From Anas platyrhynchos (taxonomy: Eukaryota > Chordata > Aves > Anseriformes > Anatidae), in assembly GCF_047663525.1 (NCBI RefSeq), contig NC_092604.1, positions 14,405,001-14,469,000 on the forward strand: a stretch of DNA of 64,000 bases. The letters are read 5' to 3'. Each line of letters starts with the position of its first letter. The stretch's first letter is position 1. Made by a program: the position numbers and the translations under genes. Shown here piece after piece: positions 1 to 14,229 of the stretch. The notes beneath the pieces were generated by a model. It was not told where the DNA came from. It saw nothing but the letters and a program-made list of their open reading frames with translations, and did not search any database.

Positions 1-530
1 CCCTCTCCCTCTCTGGGATGGGGGAGAGAAATGGGAAAGTAAAGACTGTGAGTTGAGATAAAGACAGTTTATTAAGACAGGAAAATAATAATAACAATAA
101 TAATAATAACAATAATGATGATAATAGTACTACTAATAATAATTTTGTACAAAACAAGTGATGCACAGTGCAATTGCTCACCACCCTAGCTCACCATGCC
201 CAGCCTAACCCCGAGCAGTCCGGCCCTCCTCCCCCGGCTAGCCACCCCTATATATTGTTTAGCATGACATCAGATGGTATGGAATACCCCTTTGGCTAGT
301 TTGGGTCAGCTGTTCTGGGTCTGTCCCCTCCCAGTTCTTGCTGCACCCCCAGCCTGCCCGTTGGCAGGACAGAGCAAGAAGCTGAAATGTCCTTGGCTTA
401 GTGTAAGCACTGCTCTGCAACAATTAAAACATCGGTGTGTTATCAGCACTCTTCTCATCCTAAACCAAAACATAGCATTCTACCAACTACTAGGAAGAAA
501 ATTAACTGTTCTAACTGAAAACAGGACAAA
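1..530. mobile_element. Avian endogenous retrovirus LTR, 5'-truncated by the window edge
   Basis: The stretch has the features of an LTR family I recognise from many bird genomes: a GGGATGGGGGAGAGA start region, a GAGATAAAGACAGTTTATTAAG block, an AT-rich TAA/TAC microsatellite at about 84-140, a TATATATTG box followed by a CRE-like GCATGACATCAGATGG at about 251-275, and a terminal AAGAAAATTAACTGTTC...ACAGGACA near 494-528. The outermost bases lie before position 1. The same family recurs at 20788-21335. No internal retroviral sequence follows, so it is probably a solo LTR. Assignment is from remembered family appearance, not a library search. Confidence 0.7.
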
Positions 531-3500
531 TCTTAACTGCAAGCATCAAGAATGGTGATCAGTGATGGCACACTAACCAAAGAACAACCGTGCATGTAAA
601 GAAGTGATTTTGGGGTGGGTGGTTGTGTGTGGTTTTGTTTGTGTGTGTGGTGTTTTGTTTTGTTGTTGTTGTTTTTTACTTCATTAGTAGCCCTTTCCCC
701 TTAAAAGGGAATAAACTGGTCTGTCTTAAATGTAAGCTAAATTTAAAATGGAATGCTCATTGGCATAATGTGCATATATATTAGAACACCAATAGCATAT
801 TTTCCAGCATATTGTAATTGATATAAACTAATGGATGTCATGACAAATTTCAGTTATGTCTAACAAGCTTCACGTGGAAAGAAGAATGATATGGCTGTAC
901 ACACTCAGAACTTAATAGCTTTTAGAATTTAAGGGTATTTAAAGCATATTTGTTACTGTATTTGCAAGGGGCATATTTTTATTTTCTTCAAAGATACACT
1001 TTTACTCAAAATTATGAAATAATGAGCCATAGAGCTTGTTGGAGTAGTTACAAAAGGGTCTATTTTCACTTATTTTAAAAAAGATTTCCAACTAAAAAGG
1101 AAACATCTTTACCAGAAAAGATCCAAAATAATGTAGCATGAATGAATTAAAACATTTATGAATGATTCTTACATCTAGTCATTTGTCACTGGAATATGTA
1201 TTTGCAGAGAAATAAAACTTTTCAAATAATCCTACTGAGAACCTTGGAATTTGGAAATGTGTCAGAAGAACTTGAAATCATTCACATTATTATAAAAATA
1301 TAAATATATATGTATATATAAGGTAGATGAAAGTAGCAGATAATAGACTTACACAATAGTCAGGTAAAGTCTTTTCAGTATAGCAAAATTGTGAAATTAC
1401 TGTACAATATAAAAAAAGATTCAGAATGATGGAGCAGTTTAAGAATATTATTAAAAATAGCTTGAACCAATTTTAAATTAATTTATAAATATTAAACAGT
1501 TTGTGGCTACTTGTTTGGGATTTTTTGCTGTCATCTGACAGCATTTGCTGTCCTCAGGTACTTTTAATGTGAATTGAAAGCTGCTATTGACATACAACAC
1601 ATTGCAAACAGGTACTGGTTAATACACCATTTTCAAAAAAAAAAAAGTCATAAACCATGCAAGTTTCATCTATCAAAGGGAATAACTGCAATAGTTGTGT
1701 AGGAGCAAACATTACCTTAGAATGACTCCAGAATTGTGAAGGTATACAATGTATTCAGGCAATATTAACTACTTAATCTACGATTTTAATGTTACTCAGT
1801 GCCAAAATGCATGTTTTTCCAAATAGCACTACAATGAGGCAAAGATAGTCCTTTTCAAATTGCAATTTACTTGTCATATTATAATCTAAACCAATTTCAA
1901 CACTGGTTTGTTTTGTGTGAAAACTGTTGCACTATTTTTGGCCGTATTTTTCAGCAGTCCACTGCATGCCATTTGTGTAAGGATTCTTTCTCTAATTCTT
2001 GTGAAGTGTCTCACCTGTAATAACCACTAAACCCTAGCATTGGAATCTAGGTTTTTCGCAAAGTATTTTGTTACCTCAGTCTTGTATCAATTTGCTGTAT
2101 TTTTCAGCTTGTTACATTGATAATGATTGTTTCATTAATTAAATACTTCAAGGTTAAAAAAAAAAAAAAAGTTTGTTTACTTTGACAGCAATTACATTTG
2201 GTTGTAAGTTTAAAAATGTGTGAAGTGTGTATGCTGTTAACAATAAAATATTTTAAAAAGGAATAGTAGAGGTACAGAATGAATTTTTCAGCTCAAACAC
2301 AGCCAACGTTTTATTTGTGAATGAATGGTAATACAATCGAACAGATTTTATAGTGCCCACCATGCAGCCATTTGATAGCTTAAATACAACAGAATCATAG
2401 TTTCTAACAGAAAATTGAAAATTCCTCCAGATTTTCAGTTCTGGGTTTGGAAAGTCCAAAGTAGAGACATTTATCGTAGTGTTTTCCAAATGAAAGTATT
2501 TAATCACAGCCAAACACGCATATTGACTTGGACAGCAAAGTAGATTTATTTGCACTTATCATTAAACACTATTTAGACACCTGGGTTCCCATTTCCTGTC
2601 TGCTGAAATCAATAGGACGTTATATTTCATCCAGTAATAAAACTATCTGCCCTACATTACACAGTATATCAGTTTTGACATTTGTAATAATACCTTCTGG
2701 TTTGAGATCTGAAATATTCTTTCTTATTTCAGTGATGAAATCAGGGTTCACTCAGAACCTTGAAACACTGAGCACTGATAGGGAAATCATAATAATCAAG
2801 TATTCAGTAGAAAATTCTCTTGGAGAAGACCAACATGGAAGTGTTGGCTAGGGTCTGTCCTTTTCTGATAATTTTTTGTGTTATAAGCACCATTGGAAGC
2901 AGGCTTCATATTGTGACTGGTAAGTAGGGTGTTTTAGCTGTAGAATAGTAATTTTATAAGAAATTACCTGAGAGATGAGACATTACCTAATGTGAATGTA
3001 AGAGCAAAGCAAGATAGCAAAATAAATAAATAAATAATAGCTGCTTTCAGGGCTGAAAATGAAAGCACATATTCTTTTCCTGAAATTGACTCATTTTCCT
3101 GTTTTCCCCCAGAAACAGGAAGACTTGTTCAAGACTTTAGTACTTTGTAGTCTTGGAAATCACTTGGATCTGTACAGTTTTCCTCCAGGGCTATATCCAA
3201 TGTTTGATTATAAATATTTTATAAATTAAGCATCAGTGAATCTCTTACATCTACCAAATGGTTCTTTTCACTGATAGCATTAATAGAAATGGAAGAAGGA
3301 AATTTGAATTCTTTTCCCAGTGGGCAAAAGGATAGAAATTACACTAAAAAAAACACATTAGGAAGGAAGAACAATTATACTCATTATACTCCAGAATGTC
3401 ATTGTATTATACAGAGGCAAATTTCATGGAGAGAGAGAACTACTTTCTACATTGCAGTATTTCACTGTAATGCAACATGTTTCTGTCATAGTACACCTAA

Positions 3501-6500
3501 GGATGAGTACTGAAGAGCTCATTAAATGTTTGTTATGTCCAAGCTTCTTGTTTTGTAGTCTGAGACGAAAAAAGAAAAAAGTTGATTGTTCCTACTTCAG
3601 ATGTCAGGCATCAGCGGGTGGTATGCAAGTGAGGTATTGAGGTCACTGGTAAATTATGTTCATTTTTTTTTTTCTGAACTCATAAAGATTGTTGTGGTAT
3701 TTCTATAGTTGTGATCTATTAATAGCAACATTTATTTATCACATCCTGAAAATACGCCAGACCTTTCCTTAGGGTGCAAAGAGAAAAGAAAGTTAGTCAA
3801 AGTTTGTGTCTCTGTAGACCTCAGATGTGAAAGCAAGTCAGATAAGCATATTGGAAAGGATGAAAACTCCCATTTTATGTCAGCTCAGCACAGTTGTTCA
3901 TGAGGAAAGTGCAGATAGTAATGAATTGGAGGAAGTAGCCTTTATACTTCTGGACTTTGTAGACTTGCTCTTACTGCCAGAAATCAGCTTTTCAGCTTTA
4001 AGGAAGAGTAGATCTAGTTCCAAGTGATTATTTGGTTTATGTGATCCATGGTTTGGGTTTGAAAGTGTGCAGTAGCTGGAAAATCAGAAAACAAATTCAT
4101 TCATTCTGGCATCTGTACAGAGAAAAGTCTATGCAATTTTGCAGAATAAAAAAGTAGACAAACAGATAATTGATTTTACATGATTTTTTAATTGATACCA
4201 CTACCTTAATAAAGTAAATATAACTTTTGAATATATGAGAACACTTTAGACCTCTAGAAACGCTGGCAATTATTTGTAGCCAAATGGTTAACATTTCCTG
4301 AAGTAATACAAAATATTGATGTGAACTTGTTTGACACAAAAGTATAAAATGGATGTATGCCTTGTCTGTTAGAGGGTGATGTCATGGTCTTTCACAGGGC
4401 ACAGAAGACTGAAAGTAGAAAGCAAGGGAAGAGGCAGCTTGCTATATAGAAATGAATGGCTGAAGATTCAAAAAGATTTTTTTTTCTTTTAGGTTGCAAA
4501 GTGTCCTTTGCTGCTTTCAAGTACTGCAATAAATTTAAGCCTAACCACTCCTGTCTGCATTGTTTAGTAGTGCAATTGTGCAATTACTTTATTTCAACAA
4601 ATATGTATCATTTGGAGAATGGGAGGGAATACAGTTTTATTTCATAGACCATGTGACGATAAGACCTAGCATTTCCTGAGCAGTGAATGTGCTGATTTAC
4701 CGTTAGGGGAAGCATCTGTGGCTATGCAGTTTGTTAGACATCTTGGAGTTCAAGCTGCCTTTGTCTTGCTGCCTACTCTGTGCTTTGAGGAGGCAAAGAA
4801 AGAGGGAAAATCATTTAATGTCATAGCTAGCCAATGTCTGAACCAGCCCTTAATTTATTGCTATTCCATGGCAAGGGCACATTGGCTTCAATCAATTGTC
4901 TCACTTTGGAGAAGGACAACAGGATGCTGTGACGTTGTAAAAGGTAGGAAGCAAAAAAAGGCTAGATGCTAAGGTGGAGTATGTATGACGCAGGGGAAAC
5001 TCAGATGGTGGCTGATTAAGGCTCTCAGTTAAGCCTTAAGATCATTGTATAAAACTAGAAGCATTCTGATGGTGATTGAAACCAGCATGTTTATCTTGCA
5101 TTTTTTTCACAGTTTGTAAGGTTGCTAAGATTCTGTCTCTGTGGTGAATTGGTTTAGGACAAATGTCTTCACTCTAATCCCTTAGCACTATGATGTACAG
5201 GCAGTCTAGATTAAGTTGTTTGCTAACTTTTTTTTTCTTTGCTAATTCTGTGTGTGAAATTTTGCTTCAGTATTTAGAGAAGATTGGGTCTGGGCTTCTG
5301 TGATTTTATTCTATTAAATGCTTGTGGGTTTTATTCATGTTACTACTGCTGTTACTTAATTTTCTAATGGTGACTGGTTCCTTAGATAGTTTTGTTTCTG
5401 TTTAGTCTTTACAACATATAGAGGCTGGCGTTTGTACTTTTTTTTCTTTTTAAACTCATTTTGTTTCCTTATAGATCTGATAGTCATAAAAAATCATTTG
5501 CTTGTCTCTATTTCTATTACCATGCCATTCAATGAGTGAGATGCTGCATAGATTTAGCTTTATAATTGAACGAGGATTTTTTTTTACCCAAGATTCTGGT
5601 GCCAAAGTAAGGCAAAAGTGGCAGTGCAATTCTTCACTTACGAAGTGTAGGGAACCTGTTATGTTTTCAGCTGGTGGTAACTATATGTGGAGTATCACTG
5701 AAATCCTGTTCTGGTTCTTTTCTTTATTCAAAGGAGAAAAAGAAAAATCCTGCAGATGTTGTTTGAATACGGACATAACAGTGTCTGAGTGAAAAGCAAG
5801 CTTAGTGTAGTCTGATAGCCTGTCTTCATTAATGACTGGTCTCAGCTGCCTTCTAAGAAGCACCAAGAAATCCCATACCTGCCATTAGGGGCTATTCAGA
5901 TTGTAAGATAATTCTTTCCTGTCTTGTTATTTGGTAGGTACCCAACTGAAGTGTTGCAGTAAATTGAAGAGAATTTTTTGGTTGTTTGTCTTTTTTACAT
6001 AAATTATTAATGCAAGTCTAATTCTTAATCTCAAAGGTATTTTGTGATCAAGAGTTCTGTAAGATTTTGTAATGGCCTCAGGAGTTGTAGGTAATGTATA
6101 GCAGTGTTCCAAGGTGGTTCAGATGTTGTATCAAAAAGCTATAGGGCAAAACTAAACCAGAAACAGGAAGGCAAGGCCAGAAAAGAGACAAGAATGTACT
6201 ATGTAAGCAAAATATTTGTGTGTATGTGCATATTTTCTGGTCAGGTTTCTTTGCTATTCGTTTTAGCACACATACAGCCATTCGTATTTTAAAGTATGAG
6301 GAAATTATTGACACTGAGAAACAAGAATGTGGTCTGTTGCAAGCTTATACTGCACAGGTTACAATTCCAATATACATATACTGTGTCCTCACGCACTATA
6401 GGTTAGGGTTACTTTGCCATGTCTTGTATACTTGTGGTTTGTAGCAGGGCTTTAAACTGGTTGCATTTTTTTTTTTTTTAAAGTCTCTAGCATGCTAAAG

Positions 6501-9500
6501 TCTCTAGGCCTGCTAAAGCAAAATTATATTTTATTCTGTGTATATTCTTTGAAAGGGAGAGGTGATGGGGGCACACAGACAGTGAACACAATTTATATGC
6601 AGTCTATGCCCAACTGCCAACATGTGCATGTGCTGTGAGGACATACGGGTCTGTCAGCCATGAGGAGATTGCCATGTGATGATAAAAACAATAAAAATCT
6701 GAATTTGCTGAATTTTGAACTGAGAAAAGGGAAAATGAGAGAATAAAGGGCCTGACGGTTTGTTTTTGTTGATGATATTTTTAGTTTTCTCCTACCTTTA
6801 TTTTGTAAATCTCATTTATAAGCTAATTTCATTCCTATCCTTTAAGATAAATGGGCCGGTGATTCCTTTTTGTCTTTACATGAAAGTATCTCTGGTCCTT
6901 TAGTCTCCCTTGTTACCTGTCTCTGAACTTCATTGTTTATCTCTTACCTTTATTAAGTAGAATAAACAGAAGTGTTCAGTGAATTTTCTTTTTCCTTAGA
7001 AACACCCGAAACTTGTCAGTGTATTTCAGGATGTTTTTAACATGTTCAAACATTCCTCTCTCTCTAGTTAATTAACAGTTAATGTAGCCACCAAGGGAAG
7101 CTGTGCCAGGGAAGGACACATCAGTGCCAGTCCAGTTCACAAGGGGATGGTTCCTTCTGCCATTTACACAAAGCCACAACTGATCAGATAGAGACACCTC
7201 TCTTGCTGATCCCCACTCTTCTGTCACTTTAGTAATGTACTGTCACCAGGATAGGGGCCAGGAGAAGAGACCCTCTAGAATGGAGATTTTACTGAAGAAA
7301 CTAGAAGACAAAGGTATATATAGGAGCGTGGAGTCACTTCTGTTTATGACGTGACCCCTGGAAAGGAGAAAAGGATTCTAGGTGCAAGCACAAGCCTGGA
7401 AAAATCCATGGTAACTTGGGCAAATTCATGCAGCACTGTTTTAGTACATTTTTATGAAAGTAAATGGGATGTCTTAAAGGCAAAAGACATTTTTTTCATA
7501 TCGTTTTGTTTTCTAAGTAGCAAAAAAGCTGCAGATATCTAATTAAAATGAGCTTAGTGCAGATTTTCCTAGTTCTCATGCTAAAGTCAAGAGACCTGTT
7601 GAGATGTTAAGATTTCCAGTCAGGTGGCTACAGTGTTTGCCTGACCATTCTACAGAAGTGACTGTGTGCACACTGCAGCCCTTGGTGATCAAGTGCTTCA
7701 CAACCTGAATTTACTCTAGAAGGAGAAAAATAAATAAATAAATAAAAGACTATAGTGCTTTTAGGGTGGAGCCCTTCCTTACATTAATCTACTAAAGTTT
7801 ATAATTAATATTACAGACAGCTGTAGTTTGAGTCACTCTAAACCTAAAAAAAGAGAAAGGGGGAGAGGGGTGGGAAAGGACCCTAAAATAACCCTTACGT
7901 AAAACTCTTACCTGAAAATTCAGTGACAGGAAAAAAAGATGGAAGGCAGGAAGGAAGGAAAAGAAAGTATTTCTTGGTCTGATTTGGAAAGTGTCTTTTT
8001 TGTATATGAGAAATTCACAGATTATGATGGTTTATCAGTAACATGTTTCTGAGCAGCAGGATAACTATATAACTTGATAACTATACAAGACCACTCCTAT
8101 TCTAGTTTATATATCTGGTGTTTGTACAGGCTCTGGGAGCAGAAAGACAGCCTGCTAAGTATTGAGTAATGTGTACTGCAGCTACTCTACTATCTTCTCA
8201 CTCAAAAACATTAAATAGGCAAGTCACATACTACTTTCATAACAATACCTGTAAGTATAGCAATAGCATTAAAATAATAATAATAATAAATATTACTCCC
8301 CCTTCCATCCAGATGACTTCTTTTGAAGTGATTAGTAACTGCAAATTCAGGGACTCCTTTTGGAAATATCTCCCATAACAACTCAATAAATAAGATTAAT
8401 TATCTGTTTTAGAACTCAGGGAACTTTAACAACATACAAGTTTGAAAATGTTGGCCTAGATAGAAGCTCATCTGACAAAGTGTGTTGTTGAAGGGCATTG
8501 AAATTTCTAATATTGAACTGAACTCATTCAGTGTGTGGCAAAGGGAAATGAACATTAATTGTGTAATAATCAAACTTACTGATGGAGGTCTGGGGCTACC
8601 TTAGATCTTGTTGATGCTATCTTGTTTTACTTGAAAAAAAAATGTGTATGAAGATATATTACTTGTTAATATTAGTGGTTCATGGAGACTAGTTATCAAC
8701 TGCGCACAACCACATGACACAACCAGCCTCAGTTCAAGAAGGAGCAGCAGTGGACATTTATTTCTGTTTGTTTTACTCTTAGATAGTGAAAGAAACAAAG
8801 AAATTCTCGAGCAGGTGAAAATTGCATAATTCTCCTGTTGATTTTTATATTTATTTTTTTTTTGGTGCTGGTGCATGAGGGTAGAGAAACAAATATGTGT
8901 AAATAGTATAATTCAACTGAAATCAAGCCTCTTCTGCGATTTCAGTTTTTCCCACTGTAAAAATGCTTGTATTTCCATGGAAATAAAATTTACTTAAAAT
9001 GGAAATCGCAAGCACCACATTCCTATTAAGAGAAAGATTTTTTTCTCTCTCTCTAAATAGATAACAAAGAAAGCTAATGCACTTTGCCCCGAAAGAATAT
9101 TTTTTTTTTCATGTTTCCCCATCCAGAGGACTCCTCCCACTGAAGAAAACATTTATGTTAGCTACTAGCATAGCTCCAACAGCCAATCAAGTGTTGACTG
9201 AAGTTATATCCACCTACAATTTCAGACAGTCATGATACATTAAAATATGGTATGATTAAATACTGAGCTTTATTTTTTGGTCTAACAACTGGGCATATAA
9301 TTGTTGTGCTTGATTTTTATGTCATTATAAAGTGCAAAAGACCATTCTTAACTAAGTTTACATGAAAGTTTTCTGAAAAATACAATGGATTATTTAAGAT
9401 TGATCATTGAAACACACTACGTTACATTTAATCTAATGGAAAATATCCTGATCTAGATAAGAAGATCTACAAGAACAGATACGCAGGCACCATTATAGAG

Positions 9501-10993
9501 GAAAATGGTCATCTATCATTTTCCCAGTTAATACAACTGTTTGAGAGCCTGAGGTAGTATAAGCATCACCTGTCATTCAATTAAAGCAAAGTTGTTAATC
9601 TGAAAAAAAAAAAAAGAAAAAAAAAGAAAAGAAAGAAAAAAAAAAAACAGCAGAACAGAAAGCAAACTGATCTTCAGTACAGGAAGCTAACCAAGTCACG
9701 CGATTTCCCACAGATGGCCAGAAGTACTAGCGTAATTGCAGAGGAAGCAGATGTTGGGGGGACAAGCGGGTTTGCAAGGTCTCTCATTTCAATGCGCAAA
9801 TCAGGCTGGGCTGAAGTACTGGAAAGCATGAAGTGCTAGACAAGGAGGCTAGAAACTGTGAGTAAGTACATTATCATTTGATTCCTCATATGTTCAGGAG
9901 GGCATAATTTTGCACATTCTGGTGAAGTGCCAAGACTGCACCTAACGACCATTGATTCCATTACAAATTATTTTCTCCTTATGTAACAAATGAAAAATAT
10001 TGAGGTTTTGTCTAACTATTCCATGCAAAATGGGTTACAGTGTTTTAGAAAGCTCATCTAAAGCAGCTATACAAGCAAGGCTCTTACTGTTTTGATGGAA
10101 GAAGTTGTTTTTACTTTGTTGATACATCTTGCTGTAAAACATCATCTTCTGGTTTCTGCTCTGTAACGCAAGTAGTATTAATCTAAACAGGCAGAGATGG
10201 TCTATACTTGCTAATGTACTTTAAAATTTCTCTTTTAGACAGGAGGGATATTTTTCATTTTCAGAGCACACAAATTATTTTTTTCAGTAACTAAAACAGA
10301 CTGTAGTGATATCAGACAGTAAAATAGTGGTCGTTTTCTTGACATCAGAATGTCATCTGATATGAAGTGAGGCTTTGCCAACATATGCTCATTAAAAAAA
10401 AAGGGGGGGGGGGGGGGACGACACAATACCAAGCACAACAATAAGTATCTCTTAAGAAGCCTGCATGTAGAGTCTTTTTTCAGAATGACAGTGGCTACTC
10501 TTGTTCAAATATATTTGCTCTGACAACAGCTGAGAAGAATGTTTTTTTTTCTAGCTGGGACAGTATCATTAAAGAGAAACTACGTTTTTAGCCACCTTGT
10601 TCAGTGGACACCAGGTAATGGTTTTAGCCTGTGGATTCCAACAGAACTGGCACACACTTGAACACAAAATCATATTTCATATTTAGGAATTGATGCCATG
10701 TCTTTCTCAGAAAATTGTACCAACTAGTCTTCCTGAGAACAGGTCAAAATTAGACCAATATGATCAGGGTCAGGCGTCACTAGAAGTTTCCAGAAGCTAA
10801 ACAAGTCTTTGACGGGAAAACAGTATGTTATTTAAATAAATTTTATATATATTTGTATGTGTCTCTATAGCTATTATAGACAACATATAAGAAAAGGGGC
10901 TTACTTGTTTCTTTATGTTCCCTATATATATAGTTTTATTCACAGTCACTGTTCATGCCCTAGGTCTGTTTTCAAATACAAGTGCTATTTTAC

Positions 10994-11024
<31 letters not shown>

Positions 11025-13247
11025 CAAGTGGATGATAATACTTCTGGCATGCTAAAACTACTAATTTGAGGTAGCAGACCAGCTGCTTCTGTTCCTCATA
11101 GGCCCGTTGTTTGTCTAAAAGTACACTACAGGGATGAATTTTAGTTTGCACTAATTTGGTAATATATGCATACAACATTTGTGAAAAGAAACTGTATTAA
11201 GTTTGTTTGCACATAGTTAAGAACAGACAAGATTGCTGTGCTTAGATGTGAGGTACAAGGTAACGTGTAAGTGAACTTCCTGCTTAGTGTAATGTGCATG
11301 TAAAACTAAAATGGCGACTTCTGTGCCGGGGGGGGGAGGGCGGAGAGGATGTGCAGGAATTGCTCTTTTACATTGGCTAGAAAGGAAGCACAGGTAAACA
11401 AGTGCTTGCCCATAGTGGATTTTAACACTGGGGCTCTGTTGCAGGAAGAGACTATTAATATGTCTTCAATTTAAAAACAATGCCTTTTCCATGTAAATTT
11501 CCCAAGCCTGATTTAACAGGAAATTTTTAAGGCATAGACCCGCCTGGTGTAACACTAATGCAGTAAATCATCCCTCCAGAAGAGTAATTAAATTTATATC
11601 AGGGTCCTGTGATCTTCTCTACCTTTCTCAATCACATTATTGTTCTCCTGGATGGAAAGAAAAACCCATAAACTATTCTACTTTTAGAAATTGAGGTTAC
11701 TGTAGTAGTTACATATATTAAAGTTGCTGTTAAATGCATCTTGGTCCCATCTGTTGATTACAAGAGAACACTGACAGCTAAATCTTCCAGAGTGTTAAAA
11801 AAATATATATTTTTTAAGTTTATTTAAAAAACAAACAAACAAGCAAACAAACACCGAGAACAAGAACTTGGACTGACTCTTTTTCTGTGCTGTTGTCAAC
11901 TTCTTTTTCTTTATTTATTTTCAAGAATTTTTCTGTAACTATTTTTCAATTCCCTTTCTCAATTATGAAAAAGCTTCAATCTAAAATATTCCCTCTTAGT
12001 TTTCTAAGACAACATATTAGTAATTGTAAATGGTGTATAATCCAAAAATAAAAATAACAATAATTATCTGAAGAACTTTGGTGCAAGTTAATTAACAGCT
12101 GATTATGGTGATACAGATAGATCTCTTGGTCTGAATTATATGACAGCAGATGAGATATTTTCTGTAGAACCATGTGTTACCGTAAAAGTCAGTCAGTGAA
12201 ACTGTCTAAGACTCAATTTGGAGCTTTAGAAAACAGGCATTCTTTAATTGAGGAGACAGACGCACAGGGGATCACTCTACCTAGTGTGCATGCTGAATTT
12301 TTCAGGTTACAGGGGTTATATGCAATCAGAATATATATATATTCATTAGGTTTTCAATAAATAATTAACATATTCATGATATTTCCTGTAAGCCACTAAA
12401 ATACGTAAATATCCCTGACACATGCACATTTTTATCTACTGGTGGTCTTTCAGGGTCCTCTGGTCATCAGTAGTCTTCCTCACTATGTTTGCTGTTTGAA
12501 CCCAGTTCTTCGGCATGCTTAGGCCATCTCCTTCTTTCTTATCTTTTTGTTTCAATTTAGGCATGCATACTAAGCGACATTATTTACACATCCAAGGACA
12601 CATGCCTAACATGAGTTCCCCACCTATTCTTTTCAGACACCTCCTTCAGGCCCAAGCTATCTTACTCCCCACCCCTGTCCTTAGATACAATTCTGTATGG
12701 TCTTGAAAATAAGGCTGACTAACTAGTGAGTAAGGTAGCATCAGGGATATGAAGTTTCTAGACTTCCTCCTATCTAACTAAACATAGTGAATGTTTGGCC
12801 TATCTGTTCATAAAACATTTCAGTTTTGGTTCTATCAGGGAGAGAACCATATGTCCTTCTGACTATGTATCAATCCACTCTTTTCTTTTGAGGGTTTGTA
12901 GTGAGCAAGCTGCAACTCTTAGCTTACTCTCTAACTAAACTCTCATATTAGTTTACTGTAAGCTCCGACAGAGGTTGGAGCAACAATTATAACATTGTAT
13001 CATTATACAAGCCATTATATACAGCCATAACAAAAATGATTAACAAATGATTCCCATTTCCAAAATGATTGTCTTTTCCAGACCCTTAATTTTGAACAAC
13101 AATTGAAGATAAATTGAACTAATACATATATAAAACTAAAAAAAAAAATAAAAAATAGTGTAATTACTACAGCTAAAATTTTCTTCATCCATAACTTTAA
13201 ATCAGGCAACCAGGAAGTCATATAATTCCTCATTTCAAAAACTCCTA
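531..13247. other. AT-rich intergenic DNA, no supported gene
   Basis: No recognisable protein domain, exon series or RNA gene is visible. The many short ORFs of 60-107 codons have no familiar motifs and no convincing splice context. Low-complexity tracts include a purine-rich A tract at about 9602-9650, a G run at about 10404-10417, a T run at about 10996-11019, and A/T runs near 2158-2170. The segment at about 1500-2250 reads like a plus-strand 3'UTR, with an AATAAA at 2242-2247, but no coding exon can be attached to it. Confidence 0.5.
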
Positions 13248-14215
13248 GAATCATAGAATATCTGAGTTGGAAGGGACCCAACAGGATTGTCAAATCCAAC
13301 TTCTGGGTCCTCAAAGGACCACCCAGAATATCAGACCATGTGTCTAAGATGTGTCCAAATGCTTCTTAAACTCCAGCAGGCTCAATGTCATGACCATTTC
13401 CTGGGGAACCTGTTCCAGTGCTTGACCACCCTCTCAGTGAAGAACTTTTTCCTGATACCCAGTCTGAACCTGCACACAGCACTCAAAGTGAGGCCCCACT
13501 AGTGCCTAGCAGAGTGGGACAATCATTTCCCTTACAAGCTAGCAAAGCCACTTCAGATGCACCCCAAGATACAGTTGACCCTCCTGGCCACGAAGGCACA
13601 CTGCTGGCTCGTGTTCAGCTTGTTGTTGATCAAAACCCCCAGATTCCTTTTTTCGGGGCTGCTCTCCAGCATCTTGTCCCCAAGTCTGTACTAGGGTTGC
13701 CCCTTTCCAGGTTCAGAATTCTGACACTTGCTTTCGTTAAACTTCATATTATTGGTAACTGCCCAGCTCTAATTTGTCCAGATCTCTCTGCAAAGAACTC
13801 ACCACCCTCAATGGAGTCAACAGCTCCACCCAGTTTGGTATCATCCATGAAGCTGCTCGAAAAACCTTCAAGGCCTTCATCCAAATCATTTATAAAAACA
13901 CTGAAGAGGACGGGTCTTAAAATGAAGCTCTGGGGAACCCCACTAGTGAGAGGTCTCCAGCCTGATGTAACCCTCAGTTACAAGAACCCTCTGGTCCTGA
14001 CCCATCAGCCAATTGTTCACCGATCTTATTATGCTTTTTTCTAACTGTGTTCTGGTCATTTTTGTCCAGAAAGATACTGTGAGAGCCAGTATCGAAAGCT
14101 TTATGGAAATCCATAATCAACTCCATATAATGTATCATCCCAGTGAATCTTGTGTAAAATTTTGATCTGCTTCTAGATTTCATTCAAGTCTGTCGTCATT
14201 CTTCCAGTCTGATCC
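13248..14215 (-). mobile_element. CR1 LINE, 3' part, minus strand
   Basis: The plus strand begins TAGAATCATAGAATATCTGA, the reverse complement of a CR1 3' terminus. It continues with the usual GTTGGAAGGGACC block and, further in, the reverse complement of the C-terminal reverse-transcriptase region; a short minus-strand stretch near 14100 reads as DFHKAFDT, a CR1 RT motif. The copy is about 970 bp, so it is a typical 5'-truncated insertion. It carries several stop codons and frameshifts. A 208-codon plus-strand ORF over 13418-14044 is only antisense to it. Confidence 0.85.
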
Positions 14216-14229
14216 ACATACACACAGCT

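Noticed and set aside
2253-2555. 100-codon minus-strand ORF
   Set aside because: No recognisable motif, AT-rich codons, no promoter or splice context; within chance for this composition.
13418-14044. 208-codon plus-strand ORF
   Set aside because: It is antisense to a minus-strand CR1; the open frame comes from the repeat, and there are no promoter or splice features.
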